A stretch of 64,000 nucleotides of DNA from NCBI GenBank assembly GCA_947095535.1, contig OX352772.1, forward strand, positions 47,325,445 to 47,389,444, in the 5' to 3' direction. Position numbers and translations under genes: made by a program. Shown here piece after piece: positions 35,120-47,399 of the stretch. The notes under the pieces were generated by a model. It was given only the letters and a program-made list of their open reading frames with translations, had not been told where the DNA came from and made no database searches. How positions within the stretch are numbered: the first letter of the stretch is position 1; each line of letters starts with the position of its first letter. The DNA is from Poecilobothrus nobilitatus (Eukaryota; Arthropoda; Insecta; Diptera; Dolichopodidae).

Positions 35120-35330
35120 ACATTGTCCGTCCGTTTGTACAAAACTTCTACACCGTTTAAGATGGGAGCAATTAAAATTTAACCGTGAATATAAGTGTCA
35201 TAAAAAAAAAAATCAAATTTTGTATGTAAATATGCAACTGCACTTATTACGGAGTTACAGTTTATCAAAGGTGAAAAAAGTCCTTATTTTGCAATGATTT
35301 CAAGTTTTGTTGAAAATTTTTTAATCGAAA
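35120..35330 (-). repeat. Dispersed CCGTCC-family fragment, minus strand
   Basis: CCGTCCGTTTGTACAAAACTTC then TACACCGTTTAAGATGG and TTACGGAGTTACAG match, in reverse complement, TTAACGGTGTAGAAGTTTTG, ACGGACGGACAG and GTAGCTCCGTAATGG at 63640-63780. Only about 200 bp is readable. Confidence 0.6.
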
Positions 35331-35555
35331 AAATATAAAACGACAGGCAATTTCTTTAACTTTATAAACTAATATAAAAATTACATATTTTTTTTTAGAA
35401 TTTAGAAATAAAATTTACTGTTATATGAAATGTTGTAAAATTTTTCTTCCGAAACACTCCTAAAATTTTGAAAGATGGAAAATTTTTGAAAATATAATTA
35501 TAAAAACTTACTCAGAAAACAATTTTGTACTTTTCACTGTTTAAGGACTATTTTT

Positions 35556-35690
35556 TTTCCTGATTTCCATTCCTACAAGGAGCATGTTATAGATCATTGA
35601 CTATTATAAAATTTTCTGTGTTATGTTCTGTAAGTTTCTGTTTTAATCATTAGTTTCACAAAGCCTTTAACGATAATAATTTTACAAGAC
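35556..35690 (-). mobile_element. RTE-like LINE 3' tail, fourth fragment
   Basis: TTTCCATTCCTACAAGGAGCAT followed by TTTTAATCATTAGTTTCACA matches TTCCACTCCTATAAGGAGTA and CTTTAATCATTTGTTTCATT at 4285-4385. The terminal peptide is destroyed. Weakest of the four. Confidence 0.5.
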
Positions 35691-36480
35691 TATATTGAAC
35701 GCAAATAAATAATAGTTATTAGGGGTTACAAATTCTAAATGTTGTTATATTTAGACATACTTGTAGAAATTTTTTTTCAAAGTAAAACACGAAAATAAAA
35801 CCTTCAAAATCGCCATAGAACATTTTTAAATAAGTATTAACTAACTTTGCTTAATTAAATGTATAAGGTTTTCTGTTAAATACAAGAAATGTCTCTTAGA
35901 AAAGGAAAAACTCAAATTTTGGCACAAAAGTATATATAGACGCAAAATATATAGTCTAAACTGTTCTTATTTTCAATATTGATAATGTCCACATTTAAAA
36001 ACCTTTTCGTTTTACATACTGTCTTATTTATTTATAAGTATACGTGTGTATGTATTTTTAATTAATATATACATATATACTTACGATATAATCAGATAAT
36101 AAAAAACAAACTCTTAAAAATTTTACTTGTTTTCTTTTTACTTTAATTTCTAAATAACAAAATAACAAAAAAAAAAAAAAATCAATCATTATTTTAACCC
36201 ATAAATGGAAATAAAATGAAAAGTTAAATTTTTTATTTTTCCCCCCATTTTTTTCTTTTTATGGAAATTTTTTCAATTTTTTTTTTTTTATACCTATATG
36301 TATATTATTAATACCTATTTTATACGTGCTTTTCTCACAAAATTATTTTAATTATTATTTATATTTATTACATTTTTTATTTTTTATTTTTTTTTTATTT
36401 TAATTTAATTTATTATTGATAATTACATTACAATTTTTATTTATTTTTTTTTCATTTTGTGTTCAATTTTCTAATTGCAG
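35691..36480. other. AT-rich non-coding stretch ending in a strong splice acceptor
   Basis: T-rich from about 36220 onward. It ends TTTGTGTTCAATTTTCTAATTGCAG at 36480, with a branch-like CTAAT close to the AG. Nothing else recognised. Confidence 0.5.
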
Positions 36481-36531
36481 ATCATCATCACAGATCAAAT
36501 TTTATATGGGCAGTAGCAAAAAACAGAATAC

Positions 36532-36562
<31 letters not shown>

Positions 36563-36575
36563 TAGAAAATCCAGA
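36481..36575 (+). other. Exon-like segment with CAA repeat
   Basis: Directly after the acceptor at 36480, one frame reads SSSQIKFYMGSSKKQNT followed by about ten Asn (a CAA/AAC run) and a TAG at 36563. The ATG at 36506 would give a 19-codon mini-frame. It could be a 3'-terminal coding exon entered in that phase, or a non-coding 5' leader exon containing a small upstream frame. A weak GTGAAA donor lies near 36575. The acceptor, higher G+C and the trinucleotide run favour a real exon, but function is unknown. Confidence 0.4.
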
Positions 36576-39513
36576 GTGAAATCACTTAATTTCCACATAA
36601 TTTAATATCTTTTAAAAAAATTTTTTTATCTTCCTTTTTAATCACTTTTCAACTTTGCCTTTAGAATTCAAGAAAAAAAAACAACAAAAAAAAAAACAAA
36701 ATAGTTAAACCTGATTTGATTTATTTGAAAGAAAGAAAGAAAAGAAAAAAAAAAAAAGGGAAAATTATTTTTTTTTTGCACATTATATAGGAGTGAAAAC
36801 TTTGAATGAAAAAAGACAAAAAAAAAAAAAAAACAAAATAAAAACATTTTTCTGATAATTATCACAAAAAAACAAAAACAACAAGGAGCTCAATTACAAA
36901 TCTACAAAACATATATGGAATTATTAGTTTAAAATGTTGATAGAAGTCTTGATTGAATCTGTCCATAAATAAAATTACATTTATACATATGTATATTATG
37001 TATATTAAAAAATAGAAACAGAAAATTTAAAGAAAGTACAAAAAAAAAAACGAAAAAAAAAAAAAAAAAACAAAAAATATATAAAAAAAAAGGAGAGAAA
37101 ATGATTTCATTATATTTTCCATCCGGAAAATACATGATTTATACAATTTACGATCAAATAAAAAACTTGTCGTCCAGAAATGGTACTATAATATAATACG
37201 GATGATAAATGAAAGTTTAATCCCTAATGGATCAATAAATTGAATTTGAAAAAAACAAAAAAAAAAACAAAAACAAAGAAAACAAAAATTATCATTGGTC
37301 AATAATTTAAACTTTCATCACTTTTCTTTACATATTTCATAATTTTTTTTTTTTTTATTTTATTCATTTTCTAATTGATTTTTTTATTTAAAGAAAAAAA
37401 AAAAAAAAAATTCCATATTTAAATGAAATTACATACCATACCATACCTACATACCATAAATGCAATAAATGCAAATGTGAAAAGTTAATTAAAAAAAAAA
37501 AATACCCATATATTAAAAAAAAAAATTTCTGATAAAAAATTTAGAAAAGTTTTTTTTGTATAAAAATGGTAAGGAAAATTCAAATGAAAATTTTCTTGTT
37601 AAATATATATAATATGTATATATATGTAACTAATAGAAAGTAGATGTTTATGCAAATTAACTTACATATGTAAAACAAAAAAAAAAAAAATTAATATACA
37701 TATACATAATATTATAAATCAAATATTAATAATAAAAAAAAAATAAAATAAATAAAAGATGAGTGTTAAAAAAAAAATTTTTTTTCTTCTTTTTGTTTTT
37801 ATATCATATGGGAAGAAAAAATTTTAAACAATTTATTTTGTTTGGAATCATATAAATAATAAAAAAAAAATAAAAAGAATATTTTCAATGTTAAATACAA
37901 AAAAAAAAAAAAATTAATTAAAATTAAAATTTATAATTTTATAAAAATAAAGCACATATAATCTGGATTAAAATAAAAAAATATATATATATATATATAT
38001 ATATATTTTAGCATATACGCAAATAATCACGCACTTTGCGTAAATATTTTTAAAAATCATTCCCAATTAACAATTTTGTGGTATATATATACAATAATTG
38101 ACAACTTACTGTTATTGAAACCGAATCGATTTAAATCAATAATTTTATTAATACATATTTTGTTAAGCATATCTTTTATTCGTGTTCTCAATGCAACTGC
38201 CTGATTATATGTATACTGAAGAGCTTTTCAAGCAAAAATACTATAAATTTAAATACATAGTTACTTACTTCCTATTGACAAATACATAGACTTCTCGGGA
38301 AATAAGATTCTTAGTATATATACATAGCTTAAGAGTTCGAAAATCTAAGGTGTTACAGGACTGTTGACGAAAGATATATTGAAAATAATATCAGTATAAA
38401 AATCTATAAACTTGTTTTGAATTCGAGGACCAGAAATAAATCGAATGATAAGCTAGTAAACTACATTTTGAAGATTGAAATAAAAATTTATGATATACCT
38501 ACCATCTGTGCTTGTATATACCAATATAAACCTTCAAGTTTAATATTAAAAAAAAAAACTTCTTTGAATTCATTAAGGAATGGGGAATGGGGTCAAAAAC
38601 AAATTGCAGGATAAGAAAATTATGTTGGTCGAATTTTAAGTTTAAAAAATTCTAGTGTCTAATTTTTTTTTTCTCTTAGACTTAAAATTAGACAATTTGG
38701 TTAATACAAATTTGAAGTTATTGTTTATAGTTGAAGCATTGTTTTGTTTTTATAGAATATATAAAAAATATTCAACGATATTTTATTCTATAACCATATT
38801 ACATATTTTAAATATTTACTCTTTCATATTTTTGAAGTTTGTTTTTATTTAATTTAACGTTTTAAAAAGATTATACTTACATATATCCAATCAATATTTC
38901 TGGAAAGATAATAAAATACCACCAATAACCATTTATCTAAATTCTAAACCAATTAACATTAACATTTCTGTCATCTGTAATTTTTTTTGTAATTTAATAA
39001 TTTATATTTTGCGTTGCCGTTGTTCATGTAATGTAGCATTTTTGTGTTTTATTCTCTTCGTTGCACTTTTGCGTAAAGACTATTATTATATTTATGGAAA
39101 TATTCAAAATTCAATAAATAATACTCTCTAAGTCTCTTTTATCTCGTATAAATAGATAGAGTGCATTATATACGTAATACGTTAAATGTACATCTGTCAA
39201 AAATATTCAGTTTCTCTTTTATGTTTTAAACTAAATTAAGTTTAATATAAATGACAAAAAAAACAAAAAAATAGGATTTAAATTTTAATTTTGAAACTGT
39301 ACAAGCTGTGCTTGAAATATGAGTAATGAAAAATGATTAAATCAAAAGTTTAATATAACTTCTGCCCATTAAACTGATTTTTCTTGAAGATGGCAACAAT
39401 TAGTTATCATCTCAGTAATAATTAACGTAAGTCCGACTCGAACGTAAGGTAAATCGAGTTAAAAAAAAATGCAATTCAACTCAAATATTTATATCTTTAA
39501 ATTCATATCTTTA
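36576..39513. other. Homopolymer belt and AT-rich non-coding stretch
   Basis: From about 36600 to 37950 the sequence is dominated by A runs broken by single C or G. The minus frames of F codons at 36668 and 36929 are artefacts of this. An AT microsatellite lies at 37979-38007. The frames at 38417 and 38655 have no domain. Confidence 0.6.
37979..38007 (+). repeat. AT microsatellite
   Basis: About fourteen AT units. Confidence 0.9.
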
Positions 39514-39540
39514 AACTTCTCATTAGGTACATGAGAAGTT
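39514..39540. repeat. Perfect 10-bp hairpin
   Basis: AACTTCTCAT and ATGAGAAGTT around a 7-base loop, immediately next to the MITE at 39544. Confidence 0.6.
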
Positions 39541-40024
39541 TTAGGGTAAGTTCAAATGGGTGCATGCATCCAAATGCAAAAATTATTGCGGTTACATCGA
39601 CATTTTTATTTTGCAAGTTTTATTTGAAATTACCTAGTAGCTAGTATGTGTATATTTATTTACAAAATACAAAATGGTTAAACTAGAGGAAATTGTTATT
39701 TTATGTAAGAAAAAATTTTAATTAATATTATAAATATAATTTATTAATACACATATAAAATTAATTAATAAAATTATAATAAGATTACATAATTATTAAA
39801 ATTATATACATTTTCAAAATATTTCAAAATATTTAACGTTCAAAATTTGTGACGTTTGATTTTACCTCTGTATTTGACGTTAAAACAAATTTGCATCAAG
39901 TATGCTTCTTCTAGAAGATGCAAAAAATGTTGTATCTAAAATAGGCGAAAGGGAGAGCATGTCATGAATACCGTATATATTTTCAACCAATAAAATTTTT
40001 GCATCCCATGTGAACTTACCCTTA
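39541..40024. mobile_element. Harbinger-like MITE with TTA target duplication
   Basis: The element runs 39544-40021 (478 bp). The left end GGGTAAGTTCAAATGGGTGC and the right end in reverse complement GGGTAAGTTCACATGGGATG match closely and continue into TGCAAAAATT. TTA lies at 39541-39543 and 40022-40024. A 3-bp TTA duplication with G-rich TIRs is the PIF/Harbinger pattern. No transposase, so non-autonomous. Confidence 0.65.
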
Positions 40025-41143
40025 AAGTTATAATCTCATAGATATATTACACCTAGGCATAGGCATTGAAGAAAATATTTTCAATCAATTTTGAGAAACA
40101 GCTAAGTTAATCATGCTTATGTATTGCTTTAGTTTGCTCATAAATAGGTTCCTAAAAAGATCAAACAATTTCATTTTTAATTTTTAAAAGAATTTTATAA
40201 CTTATTTTGTTACTTTACAAGTGGTTGTTAATATTTTAAATAATTAAATCAAATTTTAATTTTAAAAAGAAAATATATCAATTATTGAGTAATATAAAAA
40301 CTTAAAATCTTTGAAAGAAACTAGTTATGAAAAACTGTTTTTCATTACTTTAATAAATATAAACAGTTGAGTGAAAGAAATGTATACAGATTATAAGATG
40401 CATATGTATTTTTTTGACTGAATACCTTAAGATAGAGAAATACATAAGAAGAAAAGAAACGGCTATACCTAACTGCCCATCTATTAGTAATATATCTATG
40501 TATAATTCGAAGTTTTTATAATTATTAAAAGATAATTCAAAAATTACCGTTCTTAATTATTTTAAAATAAGAAAAAAAATAAATGTGTTTATAAATTAAA
40601 ACAAAATTAAGAATAAATTTAATTAAAATAAAATTAATAATAAATTTTATCTTTTACAATATTGAAAGGCAATAAATTTTGATAATTTTAAGTTCCACTT
40701 CCATCATATATTTATTATTCTCAAAATTTATAATTTATTTCCGTACACACGGATCAATAATAAATTTTTTTTTTAATTTTTAATTATATATATTGAATAA
40801 TATATACTTATATGTACGAGTATATATATATTTTTGTTTTTATTGTTATACGGGGTAATATATAATATTTCATTTTCTTTTATTTTTAAACTTTTATTTA
40901 CAATCTGTTTTAATTTGTTATTTATTAAAAAAAAAAAGACAAAAATAAATAAATTTAAGTTTTTTGCTTGTTAATGAAAATAATTAATGAATTTTCACGT
41001 TTAATAATTTTTTTTTTTTTTTAATTTTAATTTATAATGTAAGTGATCTATTTTTTCGCTCTGTTATCTGTGTACATTTTTTGTTGAAAAATTTTTTTTA
41101 TAAAATATTTTGCACATATTGCATTTTTCGTTCATTTATATTA
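40025..41143. other. AT-rich non-coding stretch
   Basis: No open frame or repeat pair recognised. Very AT-rich from 40500 to 41140. Confidence 0.55.
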
Positions 41144-41732
41144 AAAACGAGGAAGAGTGCAGTAGAGTAGACTGTGTCAACTCTGGGATACCCGTATGAA
41201 CGTAATATACCCTGCTTCTATAAAACTTGACCACCTTTTAAAAACTTTCAGATGTTTTAGTACCGACGTTAACTACAAACATATATTTATGTAAATTGTG
41301 GAGTTGTATGACAACTACCCGAATCTATTGCACAAGTACAACCAAATTTTACAGAAGTTTGTTGCCATAAAACTTGATCATCATTTGCAAAATTTCAGAT
41401 GCTTAGCTTAAATAGATACTGAGTTATTTCCATATAAAGAAAGAAGTTGTATGGCAGCAACTCGAACCCGACGGCCGAAAATGCTGGATTTAAATTGTAA
41501 AACTAACAATTTTGCAAAAGTAACGTAAAAAAAATTTCAGCCTCCTAGCTCTTTTATTTTTTGAGTTATCGTGCGGACGGACAGATGAACGTACATGGCT
41601 TAATTGACTCAGAATTCGATTCAGAGTCGATCCATACCTTTCACATTATATCTAGCTCAACTCCTTTAAGGTGTCACAAACGTAATGGCAAATTTATTAT
41701 ACTCTTGAACATAGTTCATACGGGTATAATAA
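41144..41732 (+). repeat. Dispersed non-coding repeat (CCGTCC family), plus-strand copy
   Basis: Starts AAAAACGAGGAAGAGTGCAG, then GTGTCAACTCTGGGATACCC, and ends with GCGGACGGACAG, GATCCATACCTTTCAC, GGTGTCACAAACG and GTTCATACGGGTATAATAA. The order is that of the longer minus copy at 14362-15940, but the middle is about 1 kb shorter. Near both ends the words ATACCCGTATGAAC and GTTCATACGGGTAT are inverted copies. No ORF of note (the frame at 41561 lies inside the repeat). Confidence 0.65.
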
Positions 41733-44179
41733 ATTATTTTCTATCTATGCTCGTATAATTTTGTACAACCTGGTACAACCGTAACCAATTATTTTTACTT
41801 TTACGACTATACTATATTATACTCATTATAATATGTATGACTCATAACATAATAATACTCAAATGTTTTAGTTCCAACGAAAAGAGTATTTTTTTAATGT
41901 TTACAGAAGTAATCAAAACAACCAAAGATAACTTTAAGCTTGACGTGTATTGACATCGACACTTAAAAAAAAAAACGCTAAAGTTAAAATGTTCTAAGTT
42001 CATAAAACTCATACATTTCGAAAGTGCCGTTTTACACTTACACAAAATAAAACATAAAAGATTAATTTAACTTAATTTTTGACGTTTTGAATATGCACTA
42101 ATGACATATGTATATCGAGGTTATATATTATTATATCGAAAATAACGTTGCCAAATTATATGAAAAATAAGTCGAAAGTCTGTCGTTTTTGGTTGACCTC
42201 TGTTTAAAAACAAAAATATAGTTAATATTAATTGATATTAATATACACCCAATACCTCGCTTTATGACGTTTCAGGTTACGTTTTTTCATATTGCGTTGC
42301 AAATATTTTCCAAAAAAATTTTGTATTAAATTTATTTGATTTTTGTAGAAAAAATTAAATTTTTATGTTTTTGTTTTTTGTTATTTAAATACAACCGTTT
42401 AAAAAGTGATGACAATTTGCGTCGGGATTTTAGTCGGTATTTAGTGCTTATTTTAATTCTCCATAAACATTAATTATGTTAAATCAGAATCTCAAAATTT
42501 AATTTAATTTTATTAATTTTGTATTTTAATGAATTTATTGTTTTGTTTTAATTTTTTTTGTTTATAAATTAAATTTTTTTTTTCTATTTTAATACAAAAA
42601 AATTTAATCATAACTTGAAGTTGCATGTTTTTGCGTAAACATTTTTTTGATTTAGGATTGAAACGATTTTGTCATATATTTTAATAAAATTCCATATTAA
42701 AGTTCATTTTGAATTACGACTTTTCCCTTGCGACAAATTTTTTTGGAACCAAAGCGAAGCGAAGTATTACTAATTTTAATAAAAAGCAAACTGAATGTAG
42801 TTTCGTTGACTCCCAAAGAACTTATTTCATTATTTTCATGACCAGTTATTTGTTTACTTGATTTTAGTTTTAAAGTTAAAAATTTTTCCAAAAGCTATAA
42901 TAACATTTTTTGACATTTTAAGTTTTTATGAAAGGTACCAATTAAAATACAAAATAAGGCGTTTTTCATGTTTTGTATATTTTTTTTATGTTTCGCATTT
43001 TGCGTTTCACGTATCTTATGAATTAAGTTTAAGCGTTGACTTATATAATAGCTTAAAAATTTTTAAATGTATTATGTTTGTTATTAATTAATATTCTTAA
43101 ATTTTATAATGTTCTAGAAGTGTTCAATTTCAAGTTGTTAGAATTATTATAGCAAATTTTATGTACATGGCAATACTAAACATGAGTTAATATCAATAAA
43201 TTATTATATTATATACCATTTACAATTTAAATAATATGAATATAATTTATATATTCTTTTTCCGGTTCTAAAATTGTATGATAATAAAATAATACACTTG
43301 GTAATTTTCATTTATATTTAAAGCAGATGTTATCGATTAATTAAAGCATGAGTACATGTCAGTCAGTTCTGGGTATAACGTTATAGAGCTGCCATATCAT
43401 TTTTTTTTTTTATCAATTTTTAGCAATTCCAATTTTTTGACAATTCTAAATTTAATTCGATTCAATCTATTTTTGTATGAATTACATATTTTGTATGAAT
43501 TACATATTTGTAAAATCGTGGTGAAATGGATTGAAGACACAACGATTTTGATATTTATACTTAAAATACACTTTAATTGTAAATAAAAGATTAGCAAAAA
43601 AAAAAAGTAAATTAATTTTAAATTCGGAATAACAGGTCTGAAGGGGAAAAAAAGAAAAACTAGGATTTATTTTATTTAAATTAAGAATAGAAAATTATGT
43701 CATACCTATAAATGGTTTTATTATCAGACTTGTTATACGGTTATGTATTTATATGCATTTTAATTTCAAACTTCAAATTAAAAATAAAGTAAATTAGTTA
43801 TTTTATTAGTTATTTTCAATTACATACAATACATTCTTCTATAATTTCTCATTTTCCAATAATGAAAAAGAAATAATATAAATAAAGGAATTAAAGAATT
43901 ATTTTTGAAATTTACATTAAAATATGGTTAAATTTTTTTTTTATGTACCTATACTTTATGTGCATATATGTACATATCTATTTATAAATTTTTCGTAAAT
44001 CGGTTATTGTTGTTTATGCGGACTGAGAGTCAAAATGTACGATTGTTGTTGTTTTGTTACACGGTCTACAACACGTTTTTTTTTATTTTAAAGGTTAAGG
44101 AAATATTTGAATCAAAATCGTTTTTCGAATGCAATTTTTTCTTATGTTTCATATGTATCGTGTAGAAATAAACAACGCA
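41733..44179. other. AT-rich non-coding stretch
   Basis: A TTTTGTATGAATTACATA duplication lies at about 43470-43506. The frames at 41842 (-), 42697 (-), 42858 (+), 43356 (+), 43397 (-) and 43968 (+) show no domain, and several overlap each other. No gene supported. Confidence 0.5.
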
Positions 44180-44358
44180 GAGATCTCAGTGGCCTAGTGC
44201 GTAAAAGCGTATAAAATACACCGAGGTAGTTAGGGTTCGAAATTCGAATCCCAGACACGTCATAAGAATAATTCCTCCTTATAACATTTACAGTCAAACC
44301 TGAAATGGAAAGGCTGGGTAATTTCCTTGTCACATTTATGTGGCAGAGAAATGCACAG
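44180..44358 (+). mobile_element. tRNA-headed SINE (family 1), copy 5
   Basis: Head GATCTCAGTGGCCTAGTGCG, B box region GGTTCGAAATTCGAATCC with a small internal duplication, body CACGTCATAAGAATAATTCC, CCTGAAATGGAAAGGCTGGG, TAATTTCCTTGTCACA, and the end TGTGGCAGAGAAATGCACAG. The minus frame at 44142-44333 is the complement of this SINE. Confidence 0.82.
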
Positions 44359-45018
44359 ACACAGAACTTTTATTTTTGATGAAATAAAATAATTAAATAG
44401 AAGATTTAAGATTAATATTAAAATTGCTTAACAAAAATATTAATATTATTATAAAATTTTAAAATTTCGCATATTTTTTTTAAATTACTTACTTGTAATT
44501 AAAAGTTAATTTAACAAATTTATGTAATAAAATTGTTAGAGGGTATAAATATTTTTTAATTTCCATTTTTAAACAAAATTAATTATATAATTTTGTTTAA
44601 TTTTAAATTTTAATTGAAAGAAAGAAAAAAACAAAAATTAAAATTAATTAATTTTATTAATTTATTAATAAAATATAATAATAATTTGGATTTATTATAT
44701 TATATTTGTATAAATTTTTATTTTTAATATTTTTTCAGTTAAAATAATTAAACTGAACTATTTAATTCTATTTTATTGTTTTTTTTTTTAAATTAACCAG
44801 TTTTAAAACCATTTTAATACCGTTATAAATTCTTTTTTTTTTTTTTTATAACGATTCGATAAAAAAATAAAACTGTGTGTTGTTTTTAATGATTTTATTT
44901 AAATTATGTACACAGTAAATTATTAAAAATATATATAAAAAAAAAAAAATTATTAAAGTGAAAATTAAAGAAAATTATATTTAGTTTTTGGTTTTTATTT
45001 TTTTTTTTTGTTTTGCAG
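44359..45018. other. AT-rich intron-like stretch ending in an acceptor
   Basis: Almost pure A/T. It closes with a long T run and TTTTGCAG at 45018, a strong 3' splice site. Confidence 0.6.
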
Positions 45019-45584
45019 AAAAAGAAGTGATGTGTGAATAACAAAAAATAAATGAAAGAAATTGAAATAAAATTAAAAAAAAAAAAAGAAAAAATACGTT
45101 AACAAATGTTTTTTTAATAAAAGAAAAAAAAAAAAATTAAAATAAAATATAATAATAATTATACATAATTAGTTCACAAAATAAAATGTAATAAAACAAA
45201 AAAAAAAAAAACAACAAACTTTCACGAATATAACGAGTTTAATATTAAATAATAAAAATAAATTATTAATATTAAAAAAAAAAAATAAATAAATAAAATA
45301 TATTAATTAAAATAGAAAAAGAGAATTAAAATAAAAAGGAAATAGTTGTAAAAAAAAAAAAATAAATCTGTTAAATAAAAATTAGTAAATTAAAATTAAT
45401 TAGTAAAAATTTTCAAATCAAAATGGAAAAAAATAATACAGCCATCATAAATAATAGTAATAACAACAACACCAACAACAACAATAATAACAGGAATAAT
45501 AATAGTAATAGTAGCAGTAATAATAACAACAATAGTAATAATAATAGTAATAATACTGATGGAATACCATTCTGTTTTATTAGG
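45019..45584 (+). other. 5' exon of a host gene: A-rich leader plus first coding segment
   Basis: The exon is bounded by TTTTGCAG (45018) and AGG|GTAAGT (45584/45585), both near consensus. The first 404 bases are an untranslated leader made mostly of A. It contains at least two short upstream frames, ATG TGT GAA TAA near 45030 and one of about 16 codons from the ATG near 45053, which could lower translation. At least one further non-coding exon must lie upstream to supply the spliced leader. The CAA-bearing segment at 36481 is a possible candidate, but nothing links them directly. Confidence 0.6.
45423..45584 (+). CDS. N-terminal coding segment of an unidentified Asn/Ser-rich protein (partial)
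   Basis: The ATG at 45423, preceded by ATCAAA, opens 54 codons. They begin MENNTAIINNSN, continue as a low-complexity run of Asn with scattered Ser, Thr and one Arg (residues 10-44), and end TDGIPFCFIR exactly in phase 0 at the GTAAGT donor. The run uses AAT, AAC, AGT and AGC interchangeably, which argues against a simple young trinucleotide expansion. The switch to a G+C-richer, non-repetitive TDGIPFCFIR at the end marks the start of the conserved part of the protein. No downstream exon in phase 0 is obvious before the window end, so the next intron is probably long. I do not recognise the gene. Confidence 0.65.
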
Positions 45585-47041
45585 GTAAGTTATATTTTAT
45601 AATATAAAATTAAATAAAAATAAATAATAATAATTACAATTAAAAAAAAAAAATATTTTATATATTTTCTTTTTCAATAAAATAATTTCAATATAATTAA
45701 TAATTATAATGGTTTGCCGAAAATTAATGAAAAAATGTAAATTTATAAAGTTTGTTTGTGGATTAATAGTTTAGTAGTTTAATATTGTCGACTTTTTGAT
45801 ATTCAAAGGTACCAAATTAAAATTTAAATCGTAAATGTGTAAAGATGATGGCACAATGTCTAATTTGATTCCTTTATTGTACTTTCGAAAACTTTGACAG
45901 CTGAAATAAATTGCATTGTTATGATTCTTAACCAAATGTTTAAAGTATTCAAAGTAATCGAAAGAAGTAAAGTAACGATTTGTTGAATTTTTATTTGATG
46001 ATTTTGATTTAATACTTTGACAGTTTCATATTTGTATATTTTGACAATTTAACGTAAAAATGTTCTTATTAGTTTTAGAAATGCTTAATTTAAAGAAAGT
46101 AAAAGGAAGTAAAAAAACTTAATTTAGGAGATTTTTAAAAAAAAAATGTATATTTGGGACAAAGCTTATTGGGATAAGCTTATTGCATGACAGAATACAG
46201 AAATAAAATTTTATACGATAAAGCTTGGACTTTCTTGCTACTCTTTTTCCTATGTCATAATATTATTTATTATTTAAGAAAATAAAGCAACTAATTTTTG
46301 TTTAATTTTCTAAACACAATAAAAAAGTTTAGTTTACTTTTCACAAAAAATTACGTAACATACATATTACATATGAGAAATTTCAAAGCAACTTTTTAAA
46401 ATATACCTTGGGCCATTATTTACTTTGTTTACTTTGTTCCTGTTGAATACTTTGAACAAGCAAACGAAGCAAAGGATTCGTATTGGGCCATCACTTTAAA
46501 GGCTCAATTTATAAATGGTAGTCGAAGAGGTGTTAATAAAAATTGAAAACAATTTTACTATTTTGGTTAGTATCTATATGTAATTTGACAAAAATTATCA
46601 TATACTGACAAGTGTTATATAGTAATTTGACAACAATTGTTAATTGACAAGATGTCATTTAGTATAAATGAAATCTTCGACTATTACTTTAAAACTATAG
46701 CTTAAAATCAGATTTAACACAATTGTGAGGGCGATTTTTGTGGTTCAGTTCGTTATGTTACATTTCAAAGCTTTGGATTTTAATGAGTTAAAGATTTGAA
46801 ATCGCTACATACATATTATAAAGCATCTGATTTAATTATTTCTGTAAACTTTAAGAAAATTATATTTTATAATGCAAAAAAAAAAAAAAATCAATTCGTG
46901 TAGCTTTTAAAAAAAAAGTCTTTTGAAATATTTTTTTTTTTAATTAAATTAAAAAAATCCTTTAATATTTCTTTATTTTGTTTTTATATTAAAGAATTAA
47001 TTACAAAGAGTTTTTCTTTAAATATTTGGAATTATTTCTAG
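45585..47041 (+). other. Intron-like AT-rich stretch after the donor
   Basis: Begins GTAAGTTATATT. A TTGGGCCAT word occurs twice (about 46410 and 46483). A sequence related to the outer MITE of 23553 lies near 46650. No coding exon is obvious until about 47042. Confidence 0.5.
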
Positions 47042-47399
47042 TGGTCGTAATTACAAGTATAGTTTTAAGACTGGTTCTCATCCTCATGAGAAATTTTGTG
47101 GATATTATCCATAGATATAATAAAATAAGATTGGCAACTTATCTCTAATGTGTTCAACCATCTTGAACCATTTTCAGCCAAAAATTAACATATATTTTAG
47201 TCTAATGCAAAATCAGCTGTTTTGATTTTGTATAATTTATGCATTAAAGCATATATAGAACAGTTTCTTTTTCTAAAATCTAATACATCTGACAGTCCTC
47301 GGAGGAGTAACAGAAGCATCAATAAAAGTAATGATAATAAAAAATATCAAAATAAAAGTATAGATCAGAGTCATAAATCAAATAATATATAAATAATAG
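47042..47399 (+). other. Coding-like islands with splice-like borders
   Basis: After ATTATTTCTAG (47041) a frame reads GRNYKYSFKTGSHPHEKFCG then YYP and a stop. After CATCTGACAG (47295) another reads PRRSNRSINKSNDNKKYQN, then KSIDQSHKSNNI and a stop. The second island ends in a strong donor ATAG|GTAAGA at 47399. Neither joins in frame to the exon at 45584. They may be untranslated exons, alternative ends, or fragments of a decayed gene. Confidence 0.3.

Noticed and set aside
36668..37135. Phe-rich minus-strand frames as membrane proteins
   Set aside because: They are translations of poly(A) blocks read in reverse.
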